Shown piece after piece: positions 50,762 through 60,427 of a DNA stretch of 64,000 bases. The notes beneath the pieces were generated by a model. The model worked only from the letters and a program-made list of their open reading frames with translations. It was not told the DNA's origin and searched no databases. Source of the stretch: Undibacterium sp. KW1 (lineage in GTDB: Bacteria > Pseudomonadota > Gammaproteobacteria > Burkholderiales > Burkholderiaceae_D); contig NZ_AP018439.1 in NCBI RefSeq assembly GCF_009937955.1, positions 4,464,001 through 4,528,000 on the forward strand. The letters run 5' to 3'. Every line of letters begins with the position of its first letter. The first letter of the stretch is position 1. The position numbers and the translations under genes are program-made.

Positions 50762-52321
50762 GGGTGATTACAACTTAAAAACTTTGGTAGTTTTAAGTTC
50801 ACTGTACAACTTACACGTTGCCTTGTCAAGCAACGTGTAAGCTTGTCTTTCTTCGTCCCTCAGAAAATATCAAAATCGGATTTCATTTCCGAGGTGCAAT
50901 CACGCTCCTCGCTCCGATAAATAGCATATGCATCAGAAATCCTACATTTAAAAAGCAGGTGTCATCAGGATCATGAAAAAGAAAATATTAGCCAGAAAAA
51001 TTCTTTTACCAACATTCACTTTTACTGAACTCAGCGAAGTACAAAACCAGAATACATCATTGGTTCAGCTAAAAAAAATTGCTTCTTTCGATTCATATCA
51101 CGTACGTCATAAAAAAAATTTACCGGCAATCGGGAGTACTAATTTAAATCTGAACTGGACGAACTCAAATTTCAACTTATTCCCAGTTGTGCTAGATAAA
51201 AGCGGTGCTCCGTGGGCCGAGGCAATGATTTTCTTAATTTCGCAGATTGAAGAACGAAATGCGCCTGCGATGTCAACATTTGCAAGCATAGCCGATTCGC
51301 TCACTGCATATCGCCGGTTCATCGATGAAAGTGAAATTGATTGGACTATCTTTCCATCCAACAAAATGCGACGACCAACATATATCTACCATGGGACACT
51401 GAAACTAAGTGTTGCGGCAGGCGAGATTCAGCTGTCAACAGCCAAACGTAGAATTGGCGTAGTGATCTCATTTTATGAATGGCTTATTGCTGAGAAAGTC
51501 CTGACTCCCGCCTTTGCACCTTGGAAAGAAACCGACAAATATGTGCAATTGACAGATGGCAATGGATTCAGATTCTCAAAAAAAATAATATCCAGAGACG
51601 TTTCGTTTAAAACGCAAACGCAAATTGATCCATACGATCAAAAAATTACTGATGGTGGCAAGTTAAGGCCGCTTCCGGTAAGTGAACAAGAATGGCTAAT
51701 TGACGCTCTGCTTGCCTCTGGAAACACAGAAATGCTTTTAATTCATCTACTTGGCATAACAACAGGCGCAAGAATTCAGTCAATTCTGACTATGAGAATC
51801 AAACATTTAAATATCGAAATAAATGAAAAAACAAATACAGATGTACGACTAAAAATAGGACCAGGCACCGGTGTAGACACAAAAAACGACAAAGCACTAG
51901 TACTACATATCCCAACGTGGTTTTACAAAATGCTCAAGGTTTATTCAAAAAGTCCAAGGGCAACGCGCCGAAGAAAATTATCAAAGGCAGGAGACCACGA
52001 AAATCAATATATATTTTTAAGTCAACGGGGTGAATCTTTTTATTCAAGCAAACTAGACTACAAGGAATTCAATGAAAAAAGCAAGATCAGATATTTAAAA
52101 ACTGGGCAAGCGATCAGGCAGTTCATCAAAGAAAAAATTATTCCATTCATTCGGAAGAAATATGACGCTCCAGATTTTCACTTTCAATTTCATGACACCA
52201 GAGCGACCTTTGGAATGAATATGACAGACAGTCAATTAGCACTTGTCGCGAATAAGAAAATAACTTTACATCAGGCTAGGGAATTTGTGAAAGCAAGATT
52301 GGGGCATAGCTCTACAGCTAC

Positions 52322-52330
52322 AACAGATAA
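52322..52330 (+). repeat. Left 9-bp target duplication AACAGATAA of the IS4-family element
   Basis: Same nine bases recur at 53657-53665 directly after the IS. Confidence 0.85.
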
Positions 52331-53656
52331 CACTAGTGTCCCAACGTTTCTCATAGTAGAGACATCTGTTTTGGTTGATTTTCGTCATTGAGATTTCCCG
52401 ATGGCGGCGTAAGTAATTGATTTATTGGTGTTGTTTCAAACATGGTGAGGCTCAGGATTTGTAGAATCTCGTAAAGACTGTGAGGCAAATGCAGACGTTT
52501 TTTGACGATAGCGATGAGTACATAAGTACAGACCGCGATCCATATTTGCGTCTTCACGGCATTCTCGCTGGTTCCCAGGAAGGTTTTGATACGGAAATGT
52601 TGCTTGATCCACTTGAAGAACAATTCGACCTGCCAACGCTGCTTGTAAAGCGCTGCGATCATCTCCGGTTTGAGAGTGAAATTGTTGGTCAAAAAAATGA
52701 TGCGTTCCCCAGTGTCGTCCTTGACGACGACACGACGCAAAGTTGCCGGGTAGTCCTTGCTTGCGTAGAAGAGCGGGAGTACGCCCGTTTGATCGCAGAT
52801 AACGCTGCTCGTCGCCCGATCGACTGGCTGCGAATACCGACGCTTGAACTTGGTATTGCTTTTTGCTCTCGTGACAAAGAAGGCGTCCGCCGCATGCAGC
52901 CTGTGCAATCGGGCGAAGTCCAGGTAGCCGCGATCCATCAGGTAATAAGCTCCTGGCTCGATGACCAGATCGTCGAGAATATTGACCTCGTGGGTCTTGC
53001 CGTCGGTGATATGAATGAAGCTGGGAATAGAACCGCGCAGGTCCAGCAGTGTATGCAATTTGATGGCCGCCTTGGCGGATCGGAAAGGTGCCCAGGGATA
53101 CACAGACAAACAAAGATCGATGGTGGTGGCATCGAACGCATAGACCGTTGCATCGAGGTCCACGCCAAATGGTTCGCTGGCGTACAACGGGCGTGCTACC
53201 GCAATCAGGTGCTGCGCCAGATCGGCGTAAATTTGCCAGGGGCGCGTTGCATTTGCATTGGCCAGCGTATTGCGGGAAATCGTCGCGCAGCGAAATCCCA
53301 TGTGGTACAGCCGATGGGGCTGGGCGCGCAAATTGACCTCGATATCGCGCAACGATTCCCGATAGGTCAACTGCGCAAAGGCCATGGCGAAGAATTGATC
53401 CAGACAGGAAAAATCCTTGACCTTGTGTTCGCCCCTGTGGGCTGCCACACATCGTCGAAAAGTGGTCAGTGGCAAATACGTCATGACCTGCGAGAAAACG
53501 AGTTTGCCCTGATGCATAGGAGCCTTTGGCGGATATCCGCAAAAAGCTCCAATTCTGCGCCTCGACGTTCAAATCGAGACCAGATAAAAACATCATTTTA
53601 TGCAAACAAATCATTGACTTACAAACCCCTGATGTGAAAACGTTGGGACACTAGTG
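52331..53656 (-). mobile_element. IS4-family insertion sequence (1326 bp)
   Basis: Bounded by perfect 19-bp terminal inverted repeats: CACTAGTGTCCCAACGTTT at 52331-52349, inverse at 53638-53656. Flanked by 9-bp duplications, within the 9-12 bp range of the IS4 family. It contains one transposase on the minus strand. Perfect ends and duplications point to a recent insertion. Confidence 0.92.
52351..53517 (-). CDS. IS4-family DDE transposase (388 aa)
   Basis: Opens with an IS4-type N-terminal domain (FSQVMTYLPLTTFRRCVAAH), then DDE residues in the DATTIDLCLS and MDRGYLDF regions. The YxxRWQVELFFKWIKQH signature (IS4 YREK-like) holds the glutamate. Length is normal and the frame is intact, so the element may be active. 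The stop lies 20 nt from the IS end. Confidence 0.92.
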   Translation of the reverse strand: MHQGKLVFSQVMTYLPLTTFRRCVAAHRGEHKVKDFSCLDQFFAMAFAQLTYRESLRDIEVNLRAQPHRLYHMGFRCATISRNTLANANATRPWQIYADLAQHLIAVARPLYASEPFGVDLDATVYAFDATTIDLCLSVYPWAPFRSAKAAIKLHTLLDLRGSIPSFIHITDGKTHEVNILDDLVIEPGAYYLMDRGYLDFARLHRLHAADAFFVTRAKSNTKFKRRYSQPVDRATSSVICDQTGVLPLFYASKDYPATLRRVVVKDDTGERIIFLTNNFTLKPEMIAALYKQRWQVELFFKWIKQHFRIKTFLGTSENAVKTQIWIAVCTYVLIAIVKKRLHLPHSLYEILQILSLTMFETTPINQLLTPPSGNLNDENQPKQMSLL

Positions 53657-53665
53657 AACAGATAA
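53657..53665 (+). repeat. Right 9-bp target duplication AACAGATAA
   Basis: Matches 52322-52330. Confidence 0.85.
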
Positions 53666-53767
53666 GTATCTTCAATATAAGAGCAATTTAAATTTAATGA
53701 AAAGTATCAATGTTGAATACGACAACCATCTACAAACTTTAATAAAAGAATTCATTTCTTCCGGCTT

Positions 53768-55669
53768 ATGAAATTTCAGAATAGAACGATTGCTGTGCTT
53801 GAATTGCCGCTTCCTCAACAAACTTTAGTCCTTCGTCCCGAAGCGGTCATTATTAAATTCCCTGGGGGAAGGACGTCCGATGTTGGCTCACTTTGCTTTC
53901 AAAAAAGACGTGAAATAACAGTCAAGAAAATGGCGAAACGCAGAACTATCAAAGGAAGAGAAGTAGAACTTCAATCCATCAATAGCGATCGCATTTTGGT
54001 AATTAGAAAATTAATACTCTATGCGTCAGATGCGCTTCTGATTGGTGGGAAGAGACCTGAAACTGTTCGGAATTCCGTAAACAGATTTGTGACTTTTGTA
54101 GATTGGGTAGATCAAAATAACTATCAAGATTCATTCAAAAACGCGGAGAATATCAAGTCAACTTTTCGTGCATATGTTCAGCACTTACGCGAGCGAGTAA
54201 AGCTAAGTTCAATTTCTATAAATGGTGCATTTTCTCAGCAAATTTCAATATCACGAACACTGGAAGAAATTTGTCAGATAGAAGACCTGACTCGGGGAAT
54301 AAATTCTTTAAAAAGAAATCACCAATCGCAAGTTATAACACGCCCTCCAAGCGAAGAAGCGCAAGGAAAAATTCTTAGCTTATGCACAGTACTATTTGAA
54401 GAGCTGTCTTCCTTTTTAATAGATTTCAAACAGTACCCCTTCGAAATTCCGATGCCTTCTTATTTAAACTATTTGAATAATAAATTATGGATATTTCCAA
54501 CAAACCCAGCCTTCCTAAAAAAAAACAAAGGCAAAAGGGAGAATTATGCCTACAAATATGCCGAAGGCAGGATAGCTACATTTGAAGAGCTTAGAAATTC
54601 CCCGGACCATCTAAAGAAGTCAACACCAGCCATTAAATTAATGTTGGAAACAGCAATTCTTCAAATCAGGAAAAGCAACTCAAACGGACACAATATACAC
54701 AGGGTAATTCAAGGCTTCAATGCTTTAAATTACTTCCTCGTGCTATTCGTAGCAGAGACTGGCATGAACTGGGCACAAGTACAGAATCTTACATGGTCAG
54801 AAGACTATGAAGTGAAAAGTGAGAATCAGTTTTTTAGAACAATTAAATGGCGTGCAGATAATCGAATTGTGTTTTTTGAGTTACCAATTTCCTTCATGCC
54901 AAGGTTTAAAAAATTTCTAAAATTGCGCGAATTCCTATTAAACGGACAAACATGCAAATGGTTGTTTTTCCACAGAGGAAGTCACAGAGATGAAGATCCG
55001 CAACAAATCAAATTTAGATTAAGCAACTCCTACCAAATCCTAAAAAACATTGATCCAAATATAGAGCCGATCACGACGCGACAGTGGAGAGCTGCGAAGA
55101 GCGACTGGCTAATTCGAAATACCGACCCAGCAACGTCAGCAGCAGTGCTGCAGAATACTGAAAAAACTGTACTCGCTTCCTATCTTGCAGGCTCCCCTGT
55201 CACGCAAATGGAAGAGATTACGAAATTTCTTGACGGCGTTTCGCAAATTGTGGAAAGGGAAGAAAATGCATTGCCACTATCAACAAGTCGGTCTGTTGGA
55301 AGCTGCGTTGAATATGGAAAACCACAAAGTATTAATTTTGAGACTACTACTACAACGAACTGCAGGAATGTTGAAGGATGCTTTTTCTGCAGAAATTTTA
55401 GAATTCATCAAGATGAAAGAGATATTAGAAAGCTAGTTAGTTGTCGCTATTGCCTGCAAGAATTTGCAAAATCTTCAGGTGGAAATGTGCTCCCAAATAG
55501 TATTTTATTCGCGACACTGAATCGCGTCGATGAAATTCTGAGTGAAATCGCAAAAAAAAACACGATTTTGGTATCGAAAATAGTATGGGAAGTTGAAGAA
55601 CAAGGAGAACTTGATCAGTACTGGGCAAGTAAACTTGAAATGTTAATGGCACTCGGAATAGTATTATGA
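53768..55669 (+). CDS. Tyrosine-recombinase-like protein B, catalytically degenerate (633 aa)
   Basis: Its ATG overlaps the stop of the repaired recombinase A. The phage-integrase fold is suggested by a FVAETGMNWAQVQNLTW motif where the usual GxR is GMN (first Arg missing), RQWR in place of HxxR, and a late ASYLAG tyrosine. A C-terminal cysteine cluster (GCFFCRNF, SCRYC) could bind zinc. Loss of the first arginine and histidine suggests a structural partner rather than an active recombinase, comparable in size to TnpB of Tn554 (from memory). The end overlaps gene C (ATGA). Confidence 0.75.
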   Translation: MKFQNRTIAVLELPLPQQTLVLRPEAVIIKFPGGRTSDVGSLCFQKRREITVKKMAKRRTIKGREVELQSINSDRILVIRKLILYASDALLIGGKRPETVRNSVNRFVTFVDWVDQNNYQDSFKNAENIKSTFRAYVQHLRERVKLSSISINGAFSQQISISRTLEEICQIEDLTRGINSLKRNHQSQVITRPPSEEAQGKILSLCTVLFEELSSFLIDFKQYPFEIPMPSYLNYLNNKLWIFPTNPAFLKKNKGKRENYAYKYAEGRIATFEELRNSPDHLKKSTPAIKLMLETAILQIRKSNSNGHNIHRVIQGFNALNYFLVLFVAETGMNWAQVQNLTWSEDYEVKSENQFFRTIKWRADNRIVFFELPISFMPRFKKFLKLREFLLNGQTCKWLFFHRGSHRDEDPQQIKFRLSNSYQILKNIDPNIEPITTRQWRAAKSDWLIRNTDPATSAAVLQNTEKTVLASYLAGSPVTQMEEITKFLDGVSQIVEREENALPLSTSRSVGSCVEYGKPQSINFETTTTTNCRNVEGCFFCRNFRIHQDERDIRKLVSCRYCLQEFAKSSGGNVLPNSILFATLNRVDEILSEIAKKNTILVSKIVWEVEEQGELDQYWASKLEMLMALGIVL

Positions 55670-57639
55670 AGAAAATTTTTGAACCTAAATTGACGATGTC
55701 CGTTACCGCTGTCCCACCGGACTCATTCGAAAGTTTAGATTATCAATCACCCTGCCCTGATTTCGTAGTTAGTCGCAATCTTGATGGCTCCATCGCCTCG
55801 ATATACGGAGATTTAATTTGGGATTACACGGCGTACGAGCCAAGCACCAGACCAAGCGTGCTTAACTTTATATTTTGGAAAACGGGGAAAATAACCAACA
55901 GAAGAATTCAGTTAACTTTAGAGACGCGATATATAATTTTCTCATTAATATGGCTGCGCTCAGGCAATCCGTTGAGCAACGGCACGTTAAGAAATTACAC
56001 AATCGTTGTCAACGAACTGGCTCGCTATTCTGAAATAAAAAATATTACGATATGCAATCTTCTCGCGGAAGAAAAGTCACTCTGGGATTTTGTAAATTCT
56101 CAAAAATCAGGTTGGTTAGTCGAAACATTTACCTCAATGATCAAGATGTTAGCTAACACTATTGAGATTGATAAACGAATGAAGGTTGTTAGTGGGAAAA
56201 TTCTCCGTCTCCTGCGCCAACGAGGAATTCAGTACAGGAGGACCCTCAATCAACATGCACCGATTCCGACTCGGATTTATTCAGAATTTATAGCACGTCT
56301 AAAAACGGAAATAATAAATTGGAAGAAAATTGAAGAGCAAATGCTACTAGCTATAGAAACATGCTCGGAAAACCGGTCTCAAAGAAAAAAAGATAAATTT
56401 GGCAATCAAAAATATACGCCAATTTCGCAGCTTATTAATCAAGTTTGCTTAGACTATTTATTTGAAAACGATCTTGATTGCAATGTTAAAAGCCTATCGA
56501 AAATTATTACAGAAATGCAGTTAGTCTCAAAATTAACTATTCAAGTTTTTTCTGGAATGCGTGACAACGAGGCATTTACTTTGCCCTACGACTGTCTTGA
56601 AGAATCCTATGCCAATGGGATAAAACATTTTTTCATACGTGGAAACACTACAAAATTTAATAATGGGAGACAAGTGCAAACACGATGGGTAACTAATCTT
56701 GATGGAGCAGATGCAATAAAAATTGCGCAAAGAATCGCGCTAACCATATATAAAAAACTGGGTATTGATCCCACTGGTCAGTCACAAAAAAAGAATGAAA
56801 TCCCGCTCTTTATTTCCGCAGGCCATCTACCACTAGCAACTCTTTCGCCAAAGCGAAAAAATGGTCAGTTGCAGCCAACGAAAATTGCTTTTTCCCGGTT
56901 GTCAGCCCTTAGAGAAAAGCTTATTCCAAAAATACAAGAATCTGACATCCTCGAATTAGAGGAAATAGATCAGCACAGGTCTTGGAGATCTGAAGAAAAA
57001 TTTCAAATCGGAATTCTCTGGCATTTTTGCTCCCATCAACTCAGGCGCTCACTTGCTCTATATGCACAACGTTCTGGACTCGTATCTCTATCATCACTTC
57101 GCAGACAATTGCAGCACATTACCAACGAAATGTCACAATACTACGCCAAAGGGTCTGCGTTTGCGAAAGATCTTATTGGTGACGATAAAGATCACTTTGG
57201 ACTAGTTTGGCAAAGAACTCAACCAGAGTCCGCAGGACTTAGCTATATAAAAAATGTGCTTCTAAGTGAAGAAATGCTAGTCGGGGGTCATGCATCTTGG
57301 GTCAAAAATCAAAATATGAAATCAAATGCGGTGCTTGCCGTTGACAGAGATCTTACAATGCTCCGCTTTAAAAAAGGTGAAATGGCTTACACAGAGACTA
57401 TTGTCGGTGGATGCACAAATATTGATGCATGCAAGCACCCAGCACTTGATTGGTTAAACTTTGAATGTTTAGCTAGCAATTGCAAGAACCTGGTTTGCGA
57501 TCCAAGGAAACTGGATCGTGTCATTTCAGCGCATAAAAAGTTCCTGATCTCATTGGATCCTAACACTGTTGAATATCGAACCGAAAAGTCAAATCTAGAA
57601 GCGCTTCAGAAAATGTACGCAATTACTCAAACTCCTTAA
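55666..57639 (+). CDS. Tyrosine recombinase C (657 aa)
   Basis: The ATG overlaps the stop of gene B. Catalytic residues appear present: R in FSGMRDNEAF, HxxR in HQLRRSLALY, H in LQHITNEMSQYY with the tyrosine pair at its end. A C-terminal cysteine-rich segment (GGCTNIDACKH, CLASNCKNLVC) resembles that of gene B. It is long for the family because of an extended N-terminal region. Expected to act in integration or excision of the island with its partners. Confidence 0.82.
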   Translation: MKKIFEPKLTMSVTAVPPDSFESLDYQSPCPDFVVSRNLDGSIASIYGDLIWDYTAYEPSTRPSVLNFIFWKTGKITNRRIQLTLETRYIIFSLIWLRSGNPLSNGTLRNYTIVVNELARYSEIKNITICNLLAEEKSLWDFVNSQKSGWLVETFTSMIKMLANTIEIDKRMKVVSGKILRLLRQRGIQYRRTLNQHAPIPTRIYSEFIARLKTEIINWKKIEEQMLLAIETCSENRSQRKKDKFGNQKYTPISQLINQVCLDYLFENDLDCNVKSLSKIITEMQLVSKLTIQVFSGMRDNEAFTLPYDCLEESYANGIKHFFIRGNTTKFNNGRQVQTRWVTNLDGADAIKIAQRIALTIYKKLGIDPTGQSQKKNEIPLFISAGHLPLATLSPKRKNGQLQPTKIAFSRLSALREKLIPKIQESDILELEEIDQHRSWRSEEKFQIGILWHFCSHQLRRSLALYAQRSGLVSLSSLRRQLQHITNEMSQYYAKGSAFAKDLIGDDKDHFGLVWQRTQPESAGLSYIKNVLLSEEMLVGGHASWVKNQNMKSNAVLAVDRDLTMLRFKKGEMAYTETIVGGCTNIDACKHPALDWLNFECLASNCKNLVCDPRKLDRVISAHKKFLISLDPNTVEYRTEKSNLEALQKMYAITQTP

Positions 57640-57649
57640 GAAAGCTGAT

Positions 57650-58033
57650 ATGAATAACGACCCAATATCAGAGTATTTTGAAGCCCTGGAGCGGTTAAAG
57701 GCAGGCTGCCCAATACACGTTAAACTCGGCACAAAGATTACCAACGATGCAGTCGCGCTAGAAGCTGGACGTGGAAAAGGTAGTATAAAAAAATCTAGAT
57801 CGTCATTTTTGGAATTAATTTCTGCTATAGACTCGGCAGCAAAGCAACAAGCAAAAGAGCCAAATTATCAGAAAGAAAAAATGATGAAATATAAAAACAA
57901 CGCGAACGACTTCAGGATAGAACTTGAGGCAGCGCTAGGAAGAGAAATATCGTTGCTCTACGAAATCTATGAATTGAAAAAACAATTGGCCAAACTGACA
58001 GGCCAAAACATTATTCCTATTCGTCCGCAATAG
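57650..58033 (+). CDS. Small HTH/coiled-coil partner of the recombinases, TnpC/DUF6262-like (127 aa)
   Basis: Starts 10 nt after gene C. Residues 20-50 form an HTH-like stretch (VKLGTKITNDAVALEAGRGK) and the C-terminal half is coiled coil ending EIYELKKQLAKLTGQN. Small proteins of this design follow integrase gene sets of Tn554-like elements, where TnpC affects integration orientation or frequency (from memory). Likely a DNA-binding accessory factor. Confidence 0.65.
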   Translation: MNNDPISEYFEALERLKAGCPIHVKLGTKITNDAVALEAGRGKGSIKKSRSSFLELISAIDSAAKQQAKEPNYQKEKMMKYKNNANDFRIELEAALGREISLLYEIYELKKQLAKLTGQNIIPIRPQ

Positions 58034-58139
58034 TAGCTAAAATGCAGTAGTAGCAATCTGATCTGACAGCTAACCTATTTGAAGTTGGTGGTTGCCAGAT
58101 CAAAATCAGATAGCTGATATTGTGATTTTATCGCACCAC

Positions 58140-58446
58140 ACCACCTTCAATAAATCAGTGTTTGCACAAAACACATTTTCCCCGGATGCGCTTGTTCTAC
58201 GTCGAAACACGTTAAGCTTTCATCCAGGTCATGCTTCAGTTAATCCGTGAATCGATATCTTTTTCGTCTGAAAGCAACCTGATAATTTTGTTGTTGTATA
58301 GTTTTTTTGAAACACTCACAAATACCATTCATCTGAGGATGATACAGCTTAGTTTTAGTGCGTTCAATCTCACATCGCGTCAGGTGCAACTGACCGTCAT
58401 GCGTTTCTGTTCAGCCGCAATATTCCGTTCTCCAGCCTGTCAAAAC
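58140..58446 (-). pseudogene. IS481-family transposase remnant
   Basis: The minus-strand translation, with stops, shows decayed blocks of the IS481 integrase core: WRTEYCG, YHPQMNGICECFKKTIQQ, QVAFRRKRYR and DLDESLTCFDVEQAHPGKM. The family consensus reads like GTEYCG, SPQTNGICERFHKT, YxVAFRKK, DLDEWLxxYNxERxHxGKM. N-terminal parts are not found. The element adjoins the island edge. Confidence 0.7.
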
Positions 58447-58601
58447 ACAAATTAGGCCTATTCCTTGCACTAAGTTATGCGCATTTGGTATCGCAGGGGC
58501 TATATCAGATAGTTGCACCAAAAAAAGACAGATTCAATATCTAATTTTAATAGCCTAGTACTTGCATAGAGTAGTATTGTCCATCAAATATTACTTGTGT
58601 T

Positions 58602-59063
58602 TCACTTAAAAAACCGTTTACTTGCGAGTACCATTTCATGCAGCAGCGCATAGGGCTGGCTGTTAACCAGGGTGGTGAATTCTTTCCAGTTACAGATTTC
58701 TATGTTACCGGCAAATTCAACGGGGTAGCCATGCTCTTGCAGCCATTGTGCAGAAGGATGGTGTTGCGCACCAAAGGCGCGGTAAGTGCCACTGGAAACA
58801 TAGATGCTGACCTTGCGCAAACCGGCCTGAGCCTGGGTGGGCAACTTATTGAGTTTGCTCAGTTGGTCATTCAATGCACTGATGAAGGCAGACCTGGATG
58901 CAGCATCTGCCGTTTGCAAGCCCTGGTCAAACATCAGTGTCCAGCCATCGGTCTGACTTTTCTGATAGGTGGGGGCAGCATGCGCACGGGAAGTACTCAA
59001 CAAGAGTAAAGCGGGACAAAACAGTAGCGCCCGGCGGCGGCTGTTGATGTGGGCGATGGGCAT
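58602..59063 (-). pseudogene. Exported protein truncated just after a HE motif (putative metallopeptidase)
   Basis: ATG at 59063 gives a basic start, a hydrophobic stretch (LLFCPALLLLSTSRAHA) and a likely signal-peptidase site. The mature part ends WKEFTTLVNSQPYALLHEM and then changes to an unrelated tail (VLASKRFFK). In proteins I recall with this layout, LLHE continues as LAHAYH (HExxH zinc site), so the gene seems cut in the active site near 58632 by insertion of the neighbouring mobile DNA. The 3' part was not found in the window. The family call is tentative. Confidence 0.55.
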
Positions 59064-59167
59064 GAAATTGGTCTGTTGTATGTTGAGTATGAATACATCA
59101 GCAGGATTAAAACATGCCCGCCCGCAATGGCGCAAGCGCATGCGCCATGGCTACAAACAGGGACAGA

Positions 59168-59566
59168 TCAGCGGCGGTGCGGTGCCCAGTAGCCTTCCCT
59201 GAAATGCCAGGAATGGCCTACCTGCTCCCAGTGATGCCCGACCCAGTAATGGCCAGCACGTGGTGCCGACCAATAACCACGGTGCCATACATGGCGGCCA
59301 CCTTCCCAGAACCAGGCGCCGCCTATCCAGATATATCCGGGACTGGGCGCGACGCCTATGACTTCGGCATATGGGGCAGGCGGCGCAGCTTGCACCACGA
59401 CCACGCCAGGTGCATAGGCAGGCTGGGCATACACCGGCTGAACCACGGGTACAGGCTGAACCACAGGCACGGGTTGCGCGTGATAATAAGGACGTGGTGC
59501 CACGACACAGCCTGTCATGGCGGTGGCAGCGGCCAGGGCAGCCAGAGTAAGAGGGATTGCTTTCAT
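59168..59566 (-). CDS. YXWGXW-repeat lipoprotein (132 aa)
   Basis: The signal sequence ends in a lipobox-like AMTGC with C20 as the lipidated residue. A Pro/Val/Gln-rich linker follows (VPVVQPVYAQPAYAP), then aromatic repeats: PGYIWIGGAWFWEGGRHVW, HRGYW, GHYWVGHHWEQVGHSWHFREG. This is the YXWGXW repeat family common in betaproteobacterial envelopes. ATG at 59566 is chosen since upstream codons lack a signal sequence. Function unknown, probably outer membrane or periplasm. Confidence 0.82.
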   Translation of the reverse strand: MKAIPLTLAALAAATAMTGCVVAPRPYYHAQPVPVVQPVPVVQPVYAQPAYAPGVVVVQAAPPAPYAEVIGVAPSPGYIWIGGAWFWEGGRHVWHRGYWSAPRAGHYWVGHHWEQVGHSWHFREGYWAPHRR

Positions 59567-59848
59567 TTTTATAACTCCAGTTTGATAGGCGCATGGTGAC
59601 GCACCAAGCACACAGGCATGCTCCAGGCTGCCTTGTGTAGAGTTAACGACTATCTTAAAAACCATGTTGACCGGGTTTTGTAATGATTTGTAGCAGCCAG
59701 ATTGCAAGGCCGTAGCACCGGTAAGCAAATGAAACAACCCTGCGCAAGAAAAGCGCTTGCCCGCATGCGCTTTGTATTGCACACTTTATATTGCACACTT
59801 TATATTCCACCCTGCCCGGCCCCACAAAATCATCTACCTGGAGACATC

Positions 59849-60310
59849 ATGCGTATCAACAAAAACTTCGCCATTGCCGCTGCATTTTTTGCAGGCCTGA
59901 TTGCCTCACCCCTGATGCAGCATATGGTCAGCGATGCCTATGCCGATGCGCCTGGCCTGACTGCCAGCATCACAGATTTGCTGGCGATCAAGCATGATGA
60001 CTTGCCCAAGACTGGCAATCCAGATTTGAATGCCCGCCCTCTGGTGGTCACGGACAATGCCACGGTCGGCATACAATCCGGCAATGTTGCCAAGCACATC
60101 CACCCGCAGACTGACGAAATCCAGTACATCATCGAAGGCAGCGGCAGCATGTGGCTGGGCAAAGAGCGCAAAGACTTCAAACCTGGCAGCCTCATCGTCA
60201 TCCCCAAAGGCACAGCCCACGCTGGCAGCATCGTCAGCAACGGCCCGGTGAAAGCCATCGCCATCAAGATCCCGCCTCAGGGCAAGACGGATACGGTGTT
60301 TGTGGATTGA
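59849..60310 (+). CDS. Exported single-domain cupin protein (153 aa)
   Basis: An N-terminal signal-type segment (FAIAAAFFAGLIASP) is followed by a cupin barrel: HIHPQTDEIQYIIEGSG gives the HxHx(n)E metal-binding motif 1, and PGSLIVIPKGTAHAG gives motif 2 with its histidine. ATG at 59849 has GGAGA just upstream. Probably a periplasmic metal-binding cupin; substrate unknown. Confidence 0.82.
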   Translation: MRINKNFAIAAAFFAGLIASPLMQHMVSDAYADAPGLTASITDLLAIKHDDLPKTGNPDLNARPLVVTDNATVGIQSGNVAKHIHPQTDEIQYIIEGSGSMWLGKERKDFKPGSLIVIPKGTAHAGSIVSNGPVKAIAIKIPPQGKTDTVFVD

Positions 60311-60371
60311 TGTTTGATGGCAGCAGTTAATTGACAGTAGTTTGTTAACAGCAGCCTGCCACAATTCATAG

Positions 60372-60387
60372 GGTGCGCGTGCGCACC
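60372..60387. repeat. Dispersed GGTGCGC palindrome, copy 1
   Basis: GGTGCGCGTGCGCACC, self-complementary, between genes. Similar units at 60979-60994 and 61088-61104. Confidence 0.6.
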
Positions 60388-60427
60388 GTTTTTATCATGT
60401 ACCAATTCGCGACAGTAAACTTGTTCA

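Larger units (their letters stand above)
50973..53771 (+). pseudogene. Tyrosine recombinase A, interrupted by an IS4-family element
   Basis: The intact part (50973-52330) has Arg in the GARIQS motif, HDTR (HxxR) and the ARLGHSSTATTD box. The IS follows directly and the visible frame ends at 52391 in IS sequence. After the IS and one copy of the 9-bp duplication AACAGATAA (53666-53771), the frame resumes with KYLQYKSNLN, supplying the catalytic tyrosine. The repaired gene is 1464 nt (487 aa), and its TGA overlaps the next gene's ATG (ATGA). That overlap and the restored frame show the reconstruction is right. The gene is probably inactive now because the tyrosine is missing. Confidence 0.88.

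Noticed and set aside
52480..53637. 385-codon plus-strand frame over the IS4-family element
   Set aside because: Antisense to an intact transposase with clear DDE features; another minus-strand frame at 52436-53614 is also a shadow.
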